This document shows positions 53,090 through 61,607 of a stretch of DNA of 64,000 nucleotides, piece after piece (position 1 is the first letter of the stretch; the number at the start of each line of letters is the position of its first letter). Under the pieces are notes generated by a model that was given only the letters and a program-made list of their open reading frames with translations, was not told the origin of the DNA and searched no databases. The stretch is from contig NZ_CP061913.1 of the NCBI RefSeq assembly GCF_019904175.1, positions 11,160,001-11,224,000 of the forward strand, given 5' to 3'. The stretch comes from Dactylosporangium vinaceum (GTDB lineage Bacteria > Actinomycetota > Actinomycetes > Mycobacteriales > Micromonosporaceae). Both the position numbers and the translations under genes were made by a program.

Positions 53090-53732
53090 GCACGGCGAGC
53101 ACCCGGCGGTGCGTCTCGTCGGTCTCGGGCAGGTCGAGCTTCGTCAGGATCGACCTGACGTGCTTCTCGACGGTGCCCTCGGTGACCCACAGCGTCTTGG
53201 CCACGCCGGCGTTCGAGCGGCCCTCGGCCATGAGCGCGAGGACCTCGCGCTCCCGGGGGCTGAGCACGTCGAGGGGGTCGCGGCGGCGGTGGGCGGCGAC
53301 CAGCTCCTGGACGACGGCGGGGTCGACGACGGTGCCGCCGTCGAAGATGCGGTGCAGGGTCTCCACGAAGTCGTCGACGTCGGTGACCCGGCTCTTGAGC
53401 AGGTAGCCGATCCGCTCGCCGCTGGCCAGCAGCTCGATCGCGTGCTCGACCTCCACGAACGCCGACAGCACCAGGATCGCCACCCGCGGGAACCGGCGGC
53501 GGATCTCCCGGGCCGCGGCCAGCCCTTCCGTGCTGTGGGCCGGCGGCATGCGGATGTCGACGACGGCGATGTCCGGCGTGGCCTTCTCGACCAGCTCCAG
53601 CAGATGCGGGCCGTCGTCGGCGAGCCCGGTCACGGCGAACCCGTGCCGGTCCAGGAGGCTCGCCAGCCCCTCGCGCAGCAGCACGTCGTCGTCCGCGATC
53701 ACCACCGACTGCCGCACCGTCTCGAATGCCAT
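53049..53732 (-). CDS. NarL/LuxR-type response regulator
   Basis: 227 residues from the ATG at 53732. Receiver with Asp14-16 cluster (VIADDD), phosphoacceptor Asp59 (VVDIRM), Ser in VLSAF and Lys in LLKSR; LuxR-type HTH with LSPREREVLALMAEGRSN and EGTVEKHVRSILTKLDL. The DPLDVLSPRE linker is typical. Divergent from the histidine kinase at 53774 across 41 bp, so the two likely form one pathway. Confidence 0.92.
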   Translation of the reverse strand: MAFETVRQSVVIADDDVLLREGLASLLDRHGFAVTGLADDGPHLLELVEKATPDIAVVDIRMPPAHSTEGLAAAREIRRRFPRVAILVLSAFVEVEHAIELLASGERIGYLLKSRVTDVDDFVETLHRIFDGGTVVDPAVVQELVAAHRRRDPLDVLSPREREVLALMAEGRSNAGVAKTLWVTEGTVEKHVRSILTKLDLPETDETHRRVLAVLTFLEAASSAAGP

Positions 53733-53773
53733 CAAATCCAACATATCCCCGCAGACGTGGGTAGACACCACCC

Positions 53774-55678
53774 ATGCGCGGGGGGATGACCGGCCGGCTC
53801 GCGGCCACCAGTGCGCTGTTCGCCGTCATGATCTCCGCGGCGTTCGCGGCAATCCTGGTGTCCGTGTATCAGCTGCGCTCGTCGGTCACGGTCGTCACCC
53901 GGGCCGAGCGGGCGGTCTCGGCGTCGAACACCCTCGAACGGCTGGTGCTCGACGTGGAGGCGGGCCGCCGCGGATACGCCCTCACCCACGACCGGGCACT
54001 GCTCGATCCCTGGGTGCGGGCCCAGCGCCAGATCCCGCAGCGCCAGCAGGAGCTCGCCGCGGCGGTCGCGGGCAGCCCGGTCCAGGCCGCGCGGATGACC
54101 CGGCTCAACAGCAACGTCACCGCATACCTCGACAACTACGCCGACCCCGCGATCGCCGGCGACGAGGCCGGCGGCCCGACGAACATCGACTCGAAGTCCA
54201 TCATGGACGGTCAGCGGCAGATCGCCGCGCTGCGCGCCGAGTTCGACGAGTTCATCAACACCCAGCGGCTGGCGGTGGACCAGATGCACGCCGCGGCGAA
54301 CCGGGCCGGGCAGCAGGCCCTGATGGCGGGCGTGGCCGGGCTGGCGGTGGCGCTCGTCGCGGTCGCGATCCTCACCCGTTCGCTGGCGGTCATGGTGGTG
54401 CGGCCGCTGCACCGGATGGTCATGGCGGCCGACCGGGTCGCCGGGGGTGACCTGCAGGTGCGGGTAGCGACAGCGGCCCCCGCGGAGGTGGGCGCGCTCC
54501 AGCGCACGTTCAACGCGATGGTCGCCGCGCTCGACCGCAACCGGACGCAGCTCGGTGCGGTGGCGGCCGAGCAGGCGGCGCTGCGCCGGGTGGCCACCGT
54601 CGCGGCCCGCGGCCGATCGGCCGAGGAGGTGTTCGCCGCCGTGACCGAGGAGGCCGGGAAGCTCTTCGGGGCCGACGCCGCCGTCCTGCTGCGGTTCGAG
54701 GCCGACAGCAACGCCACGATCGTGGCCAGCTGGAGCCACGACCCCGCGCACCGCGTCGGCCTGGGCCGGGTGCAGGTGGCCGACGGCGGTGTCGCGGGCC
54801 GCGTGCTGCGCTCCGGGCGGCCGATCCGCATGGCGGGCGAGCACAGCGCCGACTTCCTGCGGCAGGAGTTCGGCGACGCCACCATCCGCTCGGCGATCGG
54901 GGCGCCGGTCCTGGTCGCCGGGCGCACGTGGGGCGCCCTGAAGGCCCTGTCGAGGTGCTCGAGGTCCCTGGAGCAGCACGACGCCGAGCGGGCCGCCGAG
55001 TTCACCGAGCTGGTGGCCAGCGCGATCGCCACCACCCAGGCCCGGGCCGACCTCACCGCGTCGCGGGCCCGGGTGGTGGCGGCCACGGACGAGAGCCGCC
55101 GGCGCATCGAGCGCGACCTGCATGACGGTACCCAGCAAAGGCTCATCGCTCTGCTCTTGGCGCTGCGGGCGACCGAGACCCAGGTCGGCGGGGGTCTGCA
55201 CGACCGCCTGCACGGCATCGGCAGCGACCTGTCGGACGCCATCGACGAGCTGCGGGAGCTGGCCCGCGGCATCCACCCGTCGATCCTGTCGGAGGGCGGC
55301 CTGGGCCCGGCCATCCGCTCCCTGGCCCGGCGCTCGCCCGTGCCGGTGGAGGTGCGCCTCGACCTGCCGGCCCGGCTGGACGCCTCGGTCGAGATCGGCG
55401 TGTACTACGTGGTCGCCGAGGCCCTCACCAACGCCGTCCGCCACGCGCACGCCTCGGTGATCTCGATCCGCGCGGCGATCGGCGACGCCCGGCTGGCGCT
55501 CTCCGTCGAGGACGACGGTGTCGGCGGGGCCGACCCCGCCAACAGCATCGGCACCGGCCTGACCGGCCTCGGCGACCGGGTGGCCGCGCTCGGCGGCACC
55601 ATGCAGATCGCCAGCCGCCCCGGCGCGGGCACCACGCTGACGATCACGATCCCCCTGGTCGCTCCTCCAGAAGGGTGA
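53774..55678 (+). CDS. Sensor histidine kinase with CHASE3-like, HAMP and GAF domains
   Basis: 634 residues. Membrane span (about 10-32), a helical CHASE3-like extracellular domain (about 40-180, with EAGRRGYALTHD), a second span (about 180-205), HAMP (about 205-260), GAF (about 280-420), HisKA_3 with His450 in IERDLHDGTQQR, and HATPase with EALTNAVRHAHAS, DDGVGGAD and GTGLTGLGDRVAALGG. It probably phosphorylates the divergent LuxR-type regulator and possibly the stand-alone receiver. Start at ATG 53774 or 53786. Confidence 0.92.
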   Translation: MRGGMTGRLAATSALFAVMISAAFAAILVSVYQLRSSVTVVTRAERAVSASNTLERLVLDVEAGRRGYALTHDRALLDPWVRAQRQIPQRQQELAAAVAGSPVQAARMTRLNSNVTAYLDNYADPAIAGDEAGGPTNIDSKSIMDGQRQIAALRAEFDEFINTQRLAVDQMHAAANRAGQQALMAGVAGLAVALVAVAILTRSLAVMVVRPLHRMVMAADRVAGGDLQVRVATAAPAEVGALQRTFNAMVAALDRNRTQLGAVAAEQAALRRVATVAARGRSAEEVFAAVTEEAGKLFGADAAVLLRFEADSNATIVASWSHDPAHRVGLGRVQVADGGVAGRVLRSGRPIRMAGEHSADFLRQEFGDATIRSAIGAPVLVAGRTWGALKALSRCSRSLEQHDAERAAEFTELVASAIATTQARADLTASRARVVAATDESRRRIERDLHDGTQQRLIALLLALRATETQVGGGLHDRLHGIGSDLSDAIDELRELARGIHPSILSEGGLGPAIRSLARRSPVPVEVRLDLPARLDASVEIGVYYVVAEALTNAVRHAHASVISIRAAIGDARLALSVEDDGVGGADPANSIGTGLTGLGDRVAALGGTMQIASRPGAGTTLTITIPLVAPPEG

Positions 55679-55760
55679 GGCGTGATGACCCCGCTATGGC
55701 GGCTGGCCGGTATCGCCGACTGCGGGTTTTCCGACCACGCAAACCCCGCTGGCCGCGAGG

Positions 55761-55780
55761 CCGCGGACACCCGTCCGCGG
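55761..55780 (+). terminator. Hairpin after the histidine kinase gene
   Basis: CCGCGGAC (55761-55768) pairs with GTCCGCGG (55773-55780) around ACCC. A weaker GCGGGTTT/AAACCCCGC pairing lies just before it. Either a terminator of the kinase transcript or leader structure of the next small gene. Confidence 0.5.
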
Positions 55781-55826
55781 GCACGGTGGAACAGTCCTTC
55801 ACACCCCCTTGAACAGGTGATCCACC

Positions 55827-56075
55827 ATGACGACTCGCCCGGTCGACCCGGTGCTGTGCATGGCACTGTTCGTCTCCGACACTCCGTGCTTCTCCGACCC
55901 CGGCACGGACACCGTCCGCGCCACCGTGCACTCGACGCTCGACCGCCTCGGCCCCGACGAGTGCTACGCCCGCGCCGCCGAGGTGTTCGGCGACCGCCCC
56001 GAGGTGGCCTTGAACCGCATCCGATGGGCCCGCTCGCTGTGCTCGCGCGCCTTCGCCATCGCCGCGGCCCGCTAG
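55827..56075 (+). CDS. Small protein of unknown family
   Basis: 82 residues from an ATG with AGGTGAT upstream. Three Cys residues in the first half (LCMALFV, PCFSDP, DECYAR) and an amphipathic helical second half ending RWARSLCSRAFAIAAAR. Third-position G/C is high as in real genes. No family recognised. The stop overlaps that of the convergent MarR gene by 4 bp. Cys-containing and near a sensor kinase, but no role can be assigned. Confidence 0.55.
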   Translation: MTTRPVDPVLCMALFVSDTPCFSDPGTDTVRATVHSTLDRLGPDECYARAAEVFGDRPEVALNRIRWARSLCSRAFAIAAAR

Positions 56076-56491
56076 TTCTCGAGTTTCCTGATGAGCGCGG
56101 CCAGCTCGTCCAGCTCTTCCGGGGCGAGGGCCAGCATCTCGGCCGGCGGGCGGCCGTGGATCTCCTCGGCCCGGGCGGCCTCGCGGCGGCCCTGGTCGGT
56201 GGGGATCACGAGCTTGGCCCGGCGGTCGGACGGGTGGGGCTCGCGGCGCACGAGGCCGCGCTTCTCCAGGTCGTCGACGACCACCGTCATGTACGGGGCG
56301 TCCGTCTGCAGCAGCGCGGCCAGCTCGCGCATCGTCATCGGCTGCCCGGCCAGCCGGCGCAGCGCCTTGATCCGCAGGTAGCTCATATCGAGGGCCTCGC
56401 TCACCTCCTTGCGCCGGTCGTGGCGCTCGAACACGAGGGTCAGCATGGCCTTCCAGACCGCGGCGGCCTTGGCGTCGTCTGTTTCAGGCAT
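56072..56491 (-). CDS. MarR-family transcriptional regulator
   Basis: 139 residues. The winged helix is clear: LAGQPMTMRELAALLQTDAPYMTVVVDDL (shortened: MTMRELAALLQTDAPYMT) and the wing with VRREPHPSDRRAKLVIPTDQG (D-x-R in the wing). Its start overlaps the end of the MFS gene by 8 bp, so both are on one transcript from the promoter at 57.87 kb. It would repress that promoter through the 31-bp palindrome there and be released by a transported compound. Confidence 0.92.
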   Translation of the reverse strand: MPETDDAKAAAVWKAMLTLVFERHDRRKEVSEALDMSYLRIKALRRLAGQPMTMRELAALLQTDAPYMTVVVDDLEKRGLVRREPHPSDRRAKLVIPTDQGRREAARAEEIHGRPPAEMLALAPEELDELAALIRKLEN

Positions 56492-57872
56492 CGACCAGCT
56501 CCGCTTCCGGTTGGCGGCTGAGGGCTCGGGGGCTGGTTGTGAGGGTACCGATGAGCAGAATGGCGGCGCCGCACCCGGCGACGATCCACCAGCCGACGTG
56601 GCTGGCCGGGCTGAAGCCGTCGGCCATCGGGCGGCCGTGCAGCCCGGCCGTCACCACGGCGCCCAGGACCGCGATGCCCAGCACCGAGCCGAACTGGCGG
56701 CTGGTCGACGCGAACGCCGCGGCCACGCCGGCCTGGGCCATCGGCAGCCCCGAGACCGCCGTCACCGTGATCGGCGGGTTGACCATGGCAAACCCGATGC
56801 CGAACGCGACGTACGCGGCGACGACCTGCCACAGCGGCGTGTGCGCCGTGAGCCCGGTCAGCAGCAGCCCGCTGGTCAGGATGCCGGCCCCGCCGACGAG
56901 CAGCGACGGGCGCGGCCCGCGGGCGCCGACGAGCCGGCCGGAGAGGGGCCCCAGCACGACCGTGATCGCGGCGATGGGCAGGGTCAGCAGGCCGGCGTGC
57001 AGTGGTGACAGGTGCCTGACGTCCTGCAGGTACAGCGTGTTGAGCAGCAGGAACCCGGCCAGCGCCCCGAACGCGGCGACGGCGATCGAGGTGGCTCCGG
57101 CGAACGGCGGGCTGCGGAACAGGGTGATGTCGACAAGCGGCTCGGGGCGGCGCGGCTCGACCACGAGCAGGGCGACGAGCGCGACAAGGGCGACGGCACC
57201 GGCGATCCACTCGTGCTCGATGATGGCGAAGGTCGCGCTTGCGAGGAGTACCAGGACGATGATCTGTCCCGGCACGTCGACCCGCCGCGGCTTCGGCGCC
57301 CGCGACTCGGGTACGAACAGCGCCGTCAGCACGATCGCCGCGATCCCGATCGGCACGTTGATCCAGAAGATGGTCCGCCAGCCGACGGTCTGCACCAGCA
57401 GACCGCCGACGACCGGCCCGAGCGCCATGCTGATGCCCACGACCCCGGCCCACACGCCGATGGCCCGGGCCCGCTCCCGCCGGTCGGTGAAGACGTTTGT
57501 GATGATCGACATGGCCACCGGGTTGAGCATCGACCCGCCCACCGCCTGCACCACCCGGAACGCGATGAGCCACTCCAGCGACGGCGCCAGCCCGCACAGC
57601 AGCGACCCCAGCGAGAAGACCACCAGCCCGAGCTGAAAGATCCGCCGCCGCCCGAGCCGGTCGGCCGTCGAGCCGCCCATGATCAGGAGGCTGGCGAGCA
57701 CGAGGGTGTACGCGTCGATCGCCCACTGCAGCCCGGACAGCGGCGCATCCAGGTCCCGCCCGATCGCCGGCACGGCAATGTTCACGATCGTGTTGTCGAG
57801 CCCGACGATGAGCAGGCTCATGCAGCAGATACCCAGAATGAGCAGGCGCCGGCCACGTGTTTGTACAACCAT
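56484..57872 (-). CDS. DHA2-type MFS drug-efflux transporter (EmrB/QacA-like)
   Basis: 462 residues with about fourteen spans. Motif A/B-like sequences are present: ADRLGRRRIFQLG between spans two and three, IAFRVVQAVGGSMLNP in span four and WRTIFWINVPIG after span six, typical of DHA2 proton-driven exporters. Substrate unknown. The start codon lies inside the 31-bp palindrome that is probably the MarR operator, so repression would be tight. Confidence 0.92.
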   Translation of the reverse strand: MVVQTRGRRLLILGICCMSLLIVGLDNTIVNIAVPAIGRDLDAPLSGLQWAIDAYTLVLASLLIMGGSTADRLGRRRIFQLGLVVFSLGSLLCGLAPSLEWLIAFRVVQAVGGSMLNPVAMSIITNVFTDRRERARAIGVWAGVVGISMALGPVVGGLLVQTVGWRTIFWINVPIGIAAIVLTALFVPESRAPKPRRVDVPGQIIVLVLLASATFAIIEHEWIAGAVALVALVALLVVEPRRPEPLVDITLFRSPPFAGATSIAVAAFGALAGFLLLNTLYLQDVRHLSPLHAGLLTLPIAAITVVLGPLSGRLVGARGPRPSLLVGGAGILTSGLLLTGLTAHTPLWQVVAAYVAFGIGFAMVNPPITVTAVSGLPMAQAGVAAAFASTSRQFGSVLGIAVLGAVVTAGLHGRPMADGFSPASHVGWWIVAGCGAAILLIGTLTTSPRALSRQPEAELVDA

Positions 57873-57891
57873 AATAGTTATGTTCGTACAA
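57861..57891. promoter_or_regulatory. 31-bp imperfect palindrome, likely MarR operator over the MFS start
   Basis: On the plus strand it begins TTGTACAACCATAAT and its other arm ends TTATGTTCGTACAA. The 15-bp arms match at 12 positions, with outer halves TTGTAC. It covers the ATG of the MFS gene (57870-57872). AT-rich compared with its surroundings. Confidence 0.7.
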
Positions 57892-57957
57892 CGAAGTGTC
57901 CGGCGCCATCGGTAGCGGCTTTTTGCGGCTCAGATCACCTCTCCGAGCGCCCGCCGC

Positions 57958-58605
57958 TCAATTGGTCGCCCCGTTGGCGGGCGGCCCGTTCTGCTGGCCC
58001 TGAGGCCCGCCCCCGCCCTGGTTGAGCGTGGAGTCGTTGATCGCGGTGGCCGTGGCCGTGTCGCCGCTGACGGTCCCGACGACCGTCACGGTGTCGCCCG
58101 TCTTGACGTCCGCGACCTGGTCGTTGCCGTTGTCGACGCTCGTGGACCCGTTGATGACGAACGTGGTCGCGTGGCCGTCGGCGCTCTTGGCGGTGATCGA
58201 GGTGGCACTGATGGCGGTGACGGTTCCGGTCTGGAGGCGCTTTGTCGCGTACCCGCCATTGCCGTCGGAGGCCGTGAAGTCCCCGTAGAGCGCGCCGGAA
58301 AGCCCAGCACCCGCGCCCATGCCACCGCCGCCGAAGTTCCCCATGCCCCCGGGCCCGCCCTGCCCGTTACCGCCGGGCCCGCCCTGCTGCGCCGTAGCGC
58401 CGGCGGAGGCACCACCGGCCGCCTTGATCACCGCAAACCCACCCCCGCCGATCACCAGCGCCGCCACCACGCCCACGACGACGGTCTTCACCTTGGACGA
58501 CTTCGCCACCGGCACCGCCGCGGGCGCCACCTCGACCGGCTGGACCTCACCGGCCCAGACGGGGGCGGCGGCGGGCGGCTGCTTGTCGGTCATCTGGCTG
58601 CTCAT
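57958..58605 (-). CDS. Membrane-anchored DUF5666-like protein with Gly-rich linker
   Basis: 215 residues from the ATG at 58605, which has AGGAG upstream. A Pro/Ala/Val-rich cytoplasmic tail (about 1-38), one span (about 42-62, TVVVGVVAALVIGGGGFAV), a Gly/Asn/Met-rich linker (about 75-105), then a beta-rich domain of DUF5666 type with GTVTAISATSITAKSADG and VKTGDTVTVVGTV. The C-terminus is again Gly/Gln-rich. Extracellular; function unknown. Low-complexity linkers resemble that of the GT39 protein. Confidence 0.72.
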   Translation of the reverse strand: MSSQMTDKQPPAAAPVWAGEVQPVEVAPAAVPVAKSSKVKTVVVGVVAALVIGGGGFAVIKAAGGASAGATAQQGGPGGNGQGGPGGMGNFGGGGMGAGAGLSGALYGDFTASDGNGGYATKRLQTGTVTAISATSITAKSADGHATTFVINGSTSVDNGNDQVADVKTGDTVTVVGTVSGDTATATAINDSTLNQGGGGPQGQQNGPPANGATN

Positions 58606-59126
58606 GGCGCGGCTCCTGAGGTCCGGCGGCCCGCTCGGGGGGAACCGCTCTGGGGGCAACGATCGCGACAGTCCCTGTCACGCCGCCGCGCGGACCTTGG
58701 CAACCACCTGTGAGCCACGAGCCGGCCTCACGCCGACGTCGCACACGCCTTTGCCGGACCTCGCGCCGGCGGTGATGACCTTCCGGCGGGCCCTGTCCTG
58801 GCTCATTACTGGGGCTAGACGAGTAAGTCCTAACGGCCCCCGGAGGTCGACGAGCGGCAGGTCCCGGTCTGCTGATCGTCGCGGACAAGGGCTATGTGTC
58901 CGCGGAGCTGGACCGATGGCTGGCCAAGCGAGGAGTGCGGCTGCAGCGCCCGTCGTACCGCTCGGTCAACGACACGTTGAAAGGCCAGCTCGACCTCGAA
59001 CTGCACGGCGGCCGCAGCATCGAAGGCGTCGCAGCCCGCGTCGCTCAACGCCTCCTGGCCATGACCGCCGCAATCTGGCACAGCCGCGCCATCGGACAAT
59101 TCATGACCAGGTCACTGATCGCCTTA

Positions 59127-60034
59127 GAGAGTGTTGGGTTACTCGGTGACTACTGAGGGTCTTGGTTGAGTTCGTCTTGAAGACGTCGGGCCGCTTCGGT
59201 CTCGATAGGGCCTTGCGGCTCGATGTCCTCGCCGGCCAGGCGGGCGGCCATCAGCCGGATCATCGCAACCTTGATCATCGCTTCGGCGTGCGCAGGTTTG
59301 CGCTCGTAATCGCGGGCCAACCGTCTGCACCGTCCCAACCAGGCGAAGGTCCGTTCCACCACCCATCGGCGGGGCAGTACCTGGAAGCCTCGCACATCGG
59401 CGTTACGCGGCACGATCACCAGCTCGACACCAGCGTGGTCCCGCGCCCAGCCCAGCAGGCCCCGATCGACACGGTTCGCGTAGCCGGCGTCGGCCCAGAC
59501 CAGCCCGAGCAACGGAAACACCGTGGTGATCCCGGTCAGGACGAGCTTGGCCCCGGCCCGTTCCTGTACCGAGGCGGCGTGCACCACCGCCCGGAGCAGG
59601 AGCCCGCCGGTGTCCACGAGCAGGTGCCGTTTGCGGCCCCGGGTACGTTTCCCGGCGTCCCAGCCGATCGCGTCCCCGCCTTCGTGGCTGTGCGCGGTCT
59701 GCGAGTCCAGCACCGCCGCCGACGGCTGCCGATCACGGCCTTCGGCCACCCGGACCAGATCACGCAACCGGTCATGCACCCGATCCCAGGTGCCGTCCGC
59801 GCTCCAGCAGCGAAACCAGCGATACGCGGCGTCCCACGGCGCCAGATCATGCGGCACATGCCGCAACGGCCGTCCGCCCCGGCGCGGATCCCGTTGCGGG
59901 AACAACGGTTCCAAGACGCTCCACTGACCATCGGTCAGCGACGACTCATACACCGGCTTACAGACACAACGACACACCCGTGATCTTCGCTGACAAAGTC
60001 AGCGAAGATCACATTGAGGTATCACAACACTCTC
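59127..60034 (-). mobile_element. IS5-family insertion sequence, 908 bp, nested in the IS982-like remnant
   Basis: Ends GAGAGTGTTGGG on the left and the inverse of GAGAGTGTTGTG on the right. Flanked by TTA at 59124-59126 and 60035-60037, a 3-bp TNA duplication typical of IS5-family groups. It contains one long transposase gene on the minus strand. Ends and duplication are clean, so this insertion is recent compared with the decay of its host. Confidence 0.9.
59150..59953 (-). CDS. IS5-family transposase
   Basis: 267 residues from the GTG at 59953 (VYESSLTDGQW, the standard start). DDE residues are in VLDSQTAHS, VWADAGYANR and WVVERTFAWLGRCRRL. Compared with relatives, a stretch of about 20 residues between GGRPLRH and PHDLAPWDAAYRW appears missing, in frame; this part normally has a hydrophobic strand ending RGGIAW, so the enzyme may be impaired although the frame is open. 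Base composition like its neighbours. Confidence 0.87.
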   Translation of the reverse strand: MYESSLTDGQWSVLEPLFPQRDPRRGGRPLRHVPHDLAPWDAAYRWFRCWSADGTWDRVHDRLRDLVRVAEGRDRQPSAAVLDSQTAHSHEGGDAIGWDAGKRTRGRKRHLLVDTGGLLLRAVVHAASVQERAGAKLVLTGITTVFPLLGLVWADAGYANRVDRGLLGWARDHAGVELVIVPRNADVRGFQVLPRRWVVERTFAWLGRCRRLARDYERKPAHAEAMIKVAMIRLMAARLAGEDIEPQGPIETEAARRLQDELNQDPQ

Positions 60035-60071
60035 TTAGACCACTGACCAGACTTCGGACTTAATCGTCTAG

Positions 60072-60586
60072 GACTGTGACCGCGCTGGGCTCCGATAAAG
60101 TCGGGCACTCCGTGCCGCGACTTATCGGATTTATCGCCCGACGACCTTTAAACGCGATTTGTAGAATTTCGCGGTCAGAATCGGCGATCGAGGAGAGTCA
60201 GCGACGTGGTCATGGGGCGGCCTACCGTGCGCCGCCAGGGCGTGACGGTCGTGCCGATGTGACGTTGCTGGCGCAGAAGGCGGTCCGCCGCCGCGACTGG
60301 CTCAACCGCGCGCTTCGTGGCCGTCTGCGCCGCGACCGCCGCCACCACTGTGGTCCTGGCCGGCACCGACCTAAGCATCACGGCGGGGTGAGGGTGCTGC
60401 TGGCGTTCGGATCGGACAGTCCGGTGACGTCGCTTGAGCAGCGTCGGCACGCCCCCGTAGCGTGCACAGCGCCGGCCGGAGCGCCGCCCTCGCGCCGGCA
60501 CCTGCACGGCGTGACGACCGCGGTGGTGCACAAGCGCGATGGGCAGCGCCGGCGGGACGGTCGCAACGGCGGTGCTGAACTGGCTG
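60072..60586. other. 515-bp stretch without a confident gene
   Basis: The first 130 bp are AT-richer than the surroundings and hold a long stem-loop (60091-60129) and TTTATCG-containing repeats of its arms. From about 60200 the DNA is GC-rich but no frame shows convincing codon bias, start signal or family motif. A short open frame at 60206 (GTG after AGGAG) ends after 18 codons. Could be decayed coding or element DNA. Confidence 0.6.
60091..60129. repeat. Long imperfect stem-loop with TATCGG arms
   Basis: TCCGATAAAGTCG (60091-60103) followed by GGCAC pairs with GTGCC and CGACTTATCGGA (60118-60129); one bulged base on each side and a 3-nt TCC loop. The motif ATTTATCGCCCGAC right after the stem repeats arm sequence again (GATAAA and GTCGGGC in other order). 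Not followed by a T-run, so not a classical terminator. Confidence 0.65.
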
Positions 60587-61591
60587 TCAGGCTGGGACGA
60601 GTTCGCGGTCGGGCTCCGGCGCCTGGCGGCTCCGGCTCTTGCGTACTGCGGCGAGCCCCACGAGGAGCAGCCCGAACACCGCCCACGCGGTGAGCACCCA
60701 GACGTGCTCCGCGGAGCCCGCGCCGTCGAAGAAGGCCGTGCTGCGCAGGAGGGAGCCGGCCGCGCCCGGTGGCAGGTACTGCCCCAACGTCCCCCAGCCC
60801 GCGGGCAGCATCTCGGGCGCGCTCGTCAGCCCGGACAGCGGATTGCCCAGCAGCATCATGGTGGCCGCGCCGAGCGCCAGCCCCCGCATGCCCAGCAGCG
60901 ACTCCAGCCCGAGGATCGCCAGCGCCGTGGCCGCTATCGACAGCGCGACGACGCCGCTGTTGAGCCAGTAGTCACCGTCGAGGGAGCCCAGCCAGTACTG
61001 CAGGATCGCCACGAGCGCGAGCCCACCCGTCACCGCGAACGCCAGCGCACCCGCGACCCGCCGCCCCGTGCCGACGATCAGGCTGGTGAGCAGCCCGGCC
61101 GCGATGATCCCGCCGAGCACCAGCGGCAACGAGCCGGCCGCCAGCCCCGCGCCGCGCGGATCGTCGACGGGGAGCGGCACTAGGTCGCGGACCACGACGT
61201 CCGACTGGCCCGCCGAGAGCCCCTGGGCCACCTGCTGCAGGGCCTGCGCCACCGCGGGACTCGCCGCGGACGCGACGATCAGCTGGGGCTTGCCGCTGCT
61301 GAGGTCGATGGCTCCGTACACCTGGCGGTCCCGGATCAACCGCTCCGCCGCCGCCGTGTCGTCGACCACCTGAACGTCGAACGCCCCGGGCCGCTTGGCC
61401 TCGAGCTGCTTGACGACCTGGGCGGCGGCCGGCGCCGGCCCGGCCACGGCGAGCGGGATGTCATGCACGCCGGCCCGGGTGGCCGGCCACGCGAACGCCA
61501 CCATGATGACGCTGAGCAGCGCGGTGAGCAGCAGTACAGCCCCGGCCACCCGCCCCCAGCCCGACGAACCCCGTTGCTCCTGAGCGGCCAT
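60587..61591 (-). CDS. ABC-2/DUF3533-like membrane protein (paralog of 11140-12216)
   Basis: 334 residues from the ATG at 61591, which has AGGAG 6-7 bp upstream. One N-terminal span, an external domain of about 110 residues, then about five spans. The external domain has DRQVYGAIDLSS and LIVASAASPAVAQALQQVA, matching the protein at 11140. No ATPase adjacent. Two GAACG-N2-CGTTC palindromes lie upstream, suggesting control by a TetR-like regulator outside the window. Could be an exporter component or a mannosylated-lipid transporter-like accessory; substrate unknown. Confidence 0.75.
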   Translation of the reverse strand: MAAQEQRGSSGWGRVAGAVLLLTALLSVIMVAFAWPATRAGVHDIPLAVAGPAPAAAQVVKQLEAKRPGAFDVQVVDDTAAAERLIRDRQVYGAIDLSSGKPQLIVASAASPAVAQALQQVAQGLSAGQSDVVVRDLVPLPVDDPRGAGLAAGSLPLVLGGIIAAGLLTSLIVGTGRRVAGALAFAVTGGLALVAILQYWLGSLDGDYWLNSGVVALSIAATALAILGLESLLGMRGLALGAATMMLLGNPLSGLTSAPEMLPAGWGTLGQYLPPGAAGSLLRSTAFFDGAGSAEHVWVLTAWAVFGLLLVGLAAVRKSRSRQAPEPDRELVPA

Positions 61592-61607
61592 GTCCATCTC
61601 CTAAAAA

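Larger units (their letters stand above)
58857..60046 (+). pseudogene. IS982-like transposase 3' fragment, internally deleted and interrupted
   Basis: Reads GLLIVADKGYVSAELDRWLAKRGVRLQRPSYR, then jumps to SVNDTLKGQLDLELHGGRS, both blocks of IS982-type transposases (quoted parts: VADKGYVSAELDRWL, VNDTLKGQLDLELHGG). About 20-25 residues normally between them are missing, and everything before GLLIVADKG is gone. The frame is cut at 59126 by the IS5-family insertion and would resume at 60038 as DH-stop, matching the family C-terminus SLIAYDH closely (here SLIALDH). Confidence 0.8.
58815..60071. mobile_element. Miniature remnant of an IS (IS982-like), split by a nested IS5-family element
   Basis: Left end CTAGACGAGTAAGTCCTAA (58815-58833) and right end TTCGGACTTAATCGTCTAG (60053-60071) form 19-bp inverted repeats with two mismatches. 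Without the nested 908-bp element and its 3-bp duplication, the remnant is only about 346 bp, far shorter than an intact IS982 relative, and keeps just the 3' part of a transposase gene. No clear target-site duplication was seen. Confidence 0.8.

Noticed and set aside
60076..60693. A 205-codon open frame after the IS remnant
   Set aside because: Arg/His-rich composition, no motif, and it runs antisense into the membrane-protein gene; the beginning contains the stem-loop.
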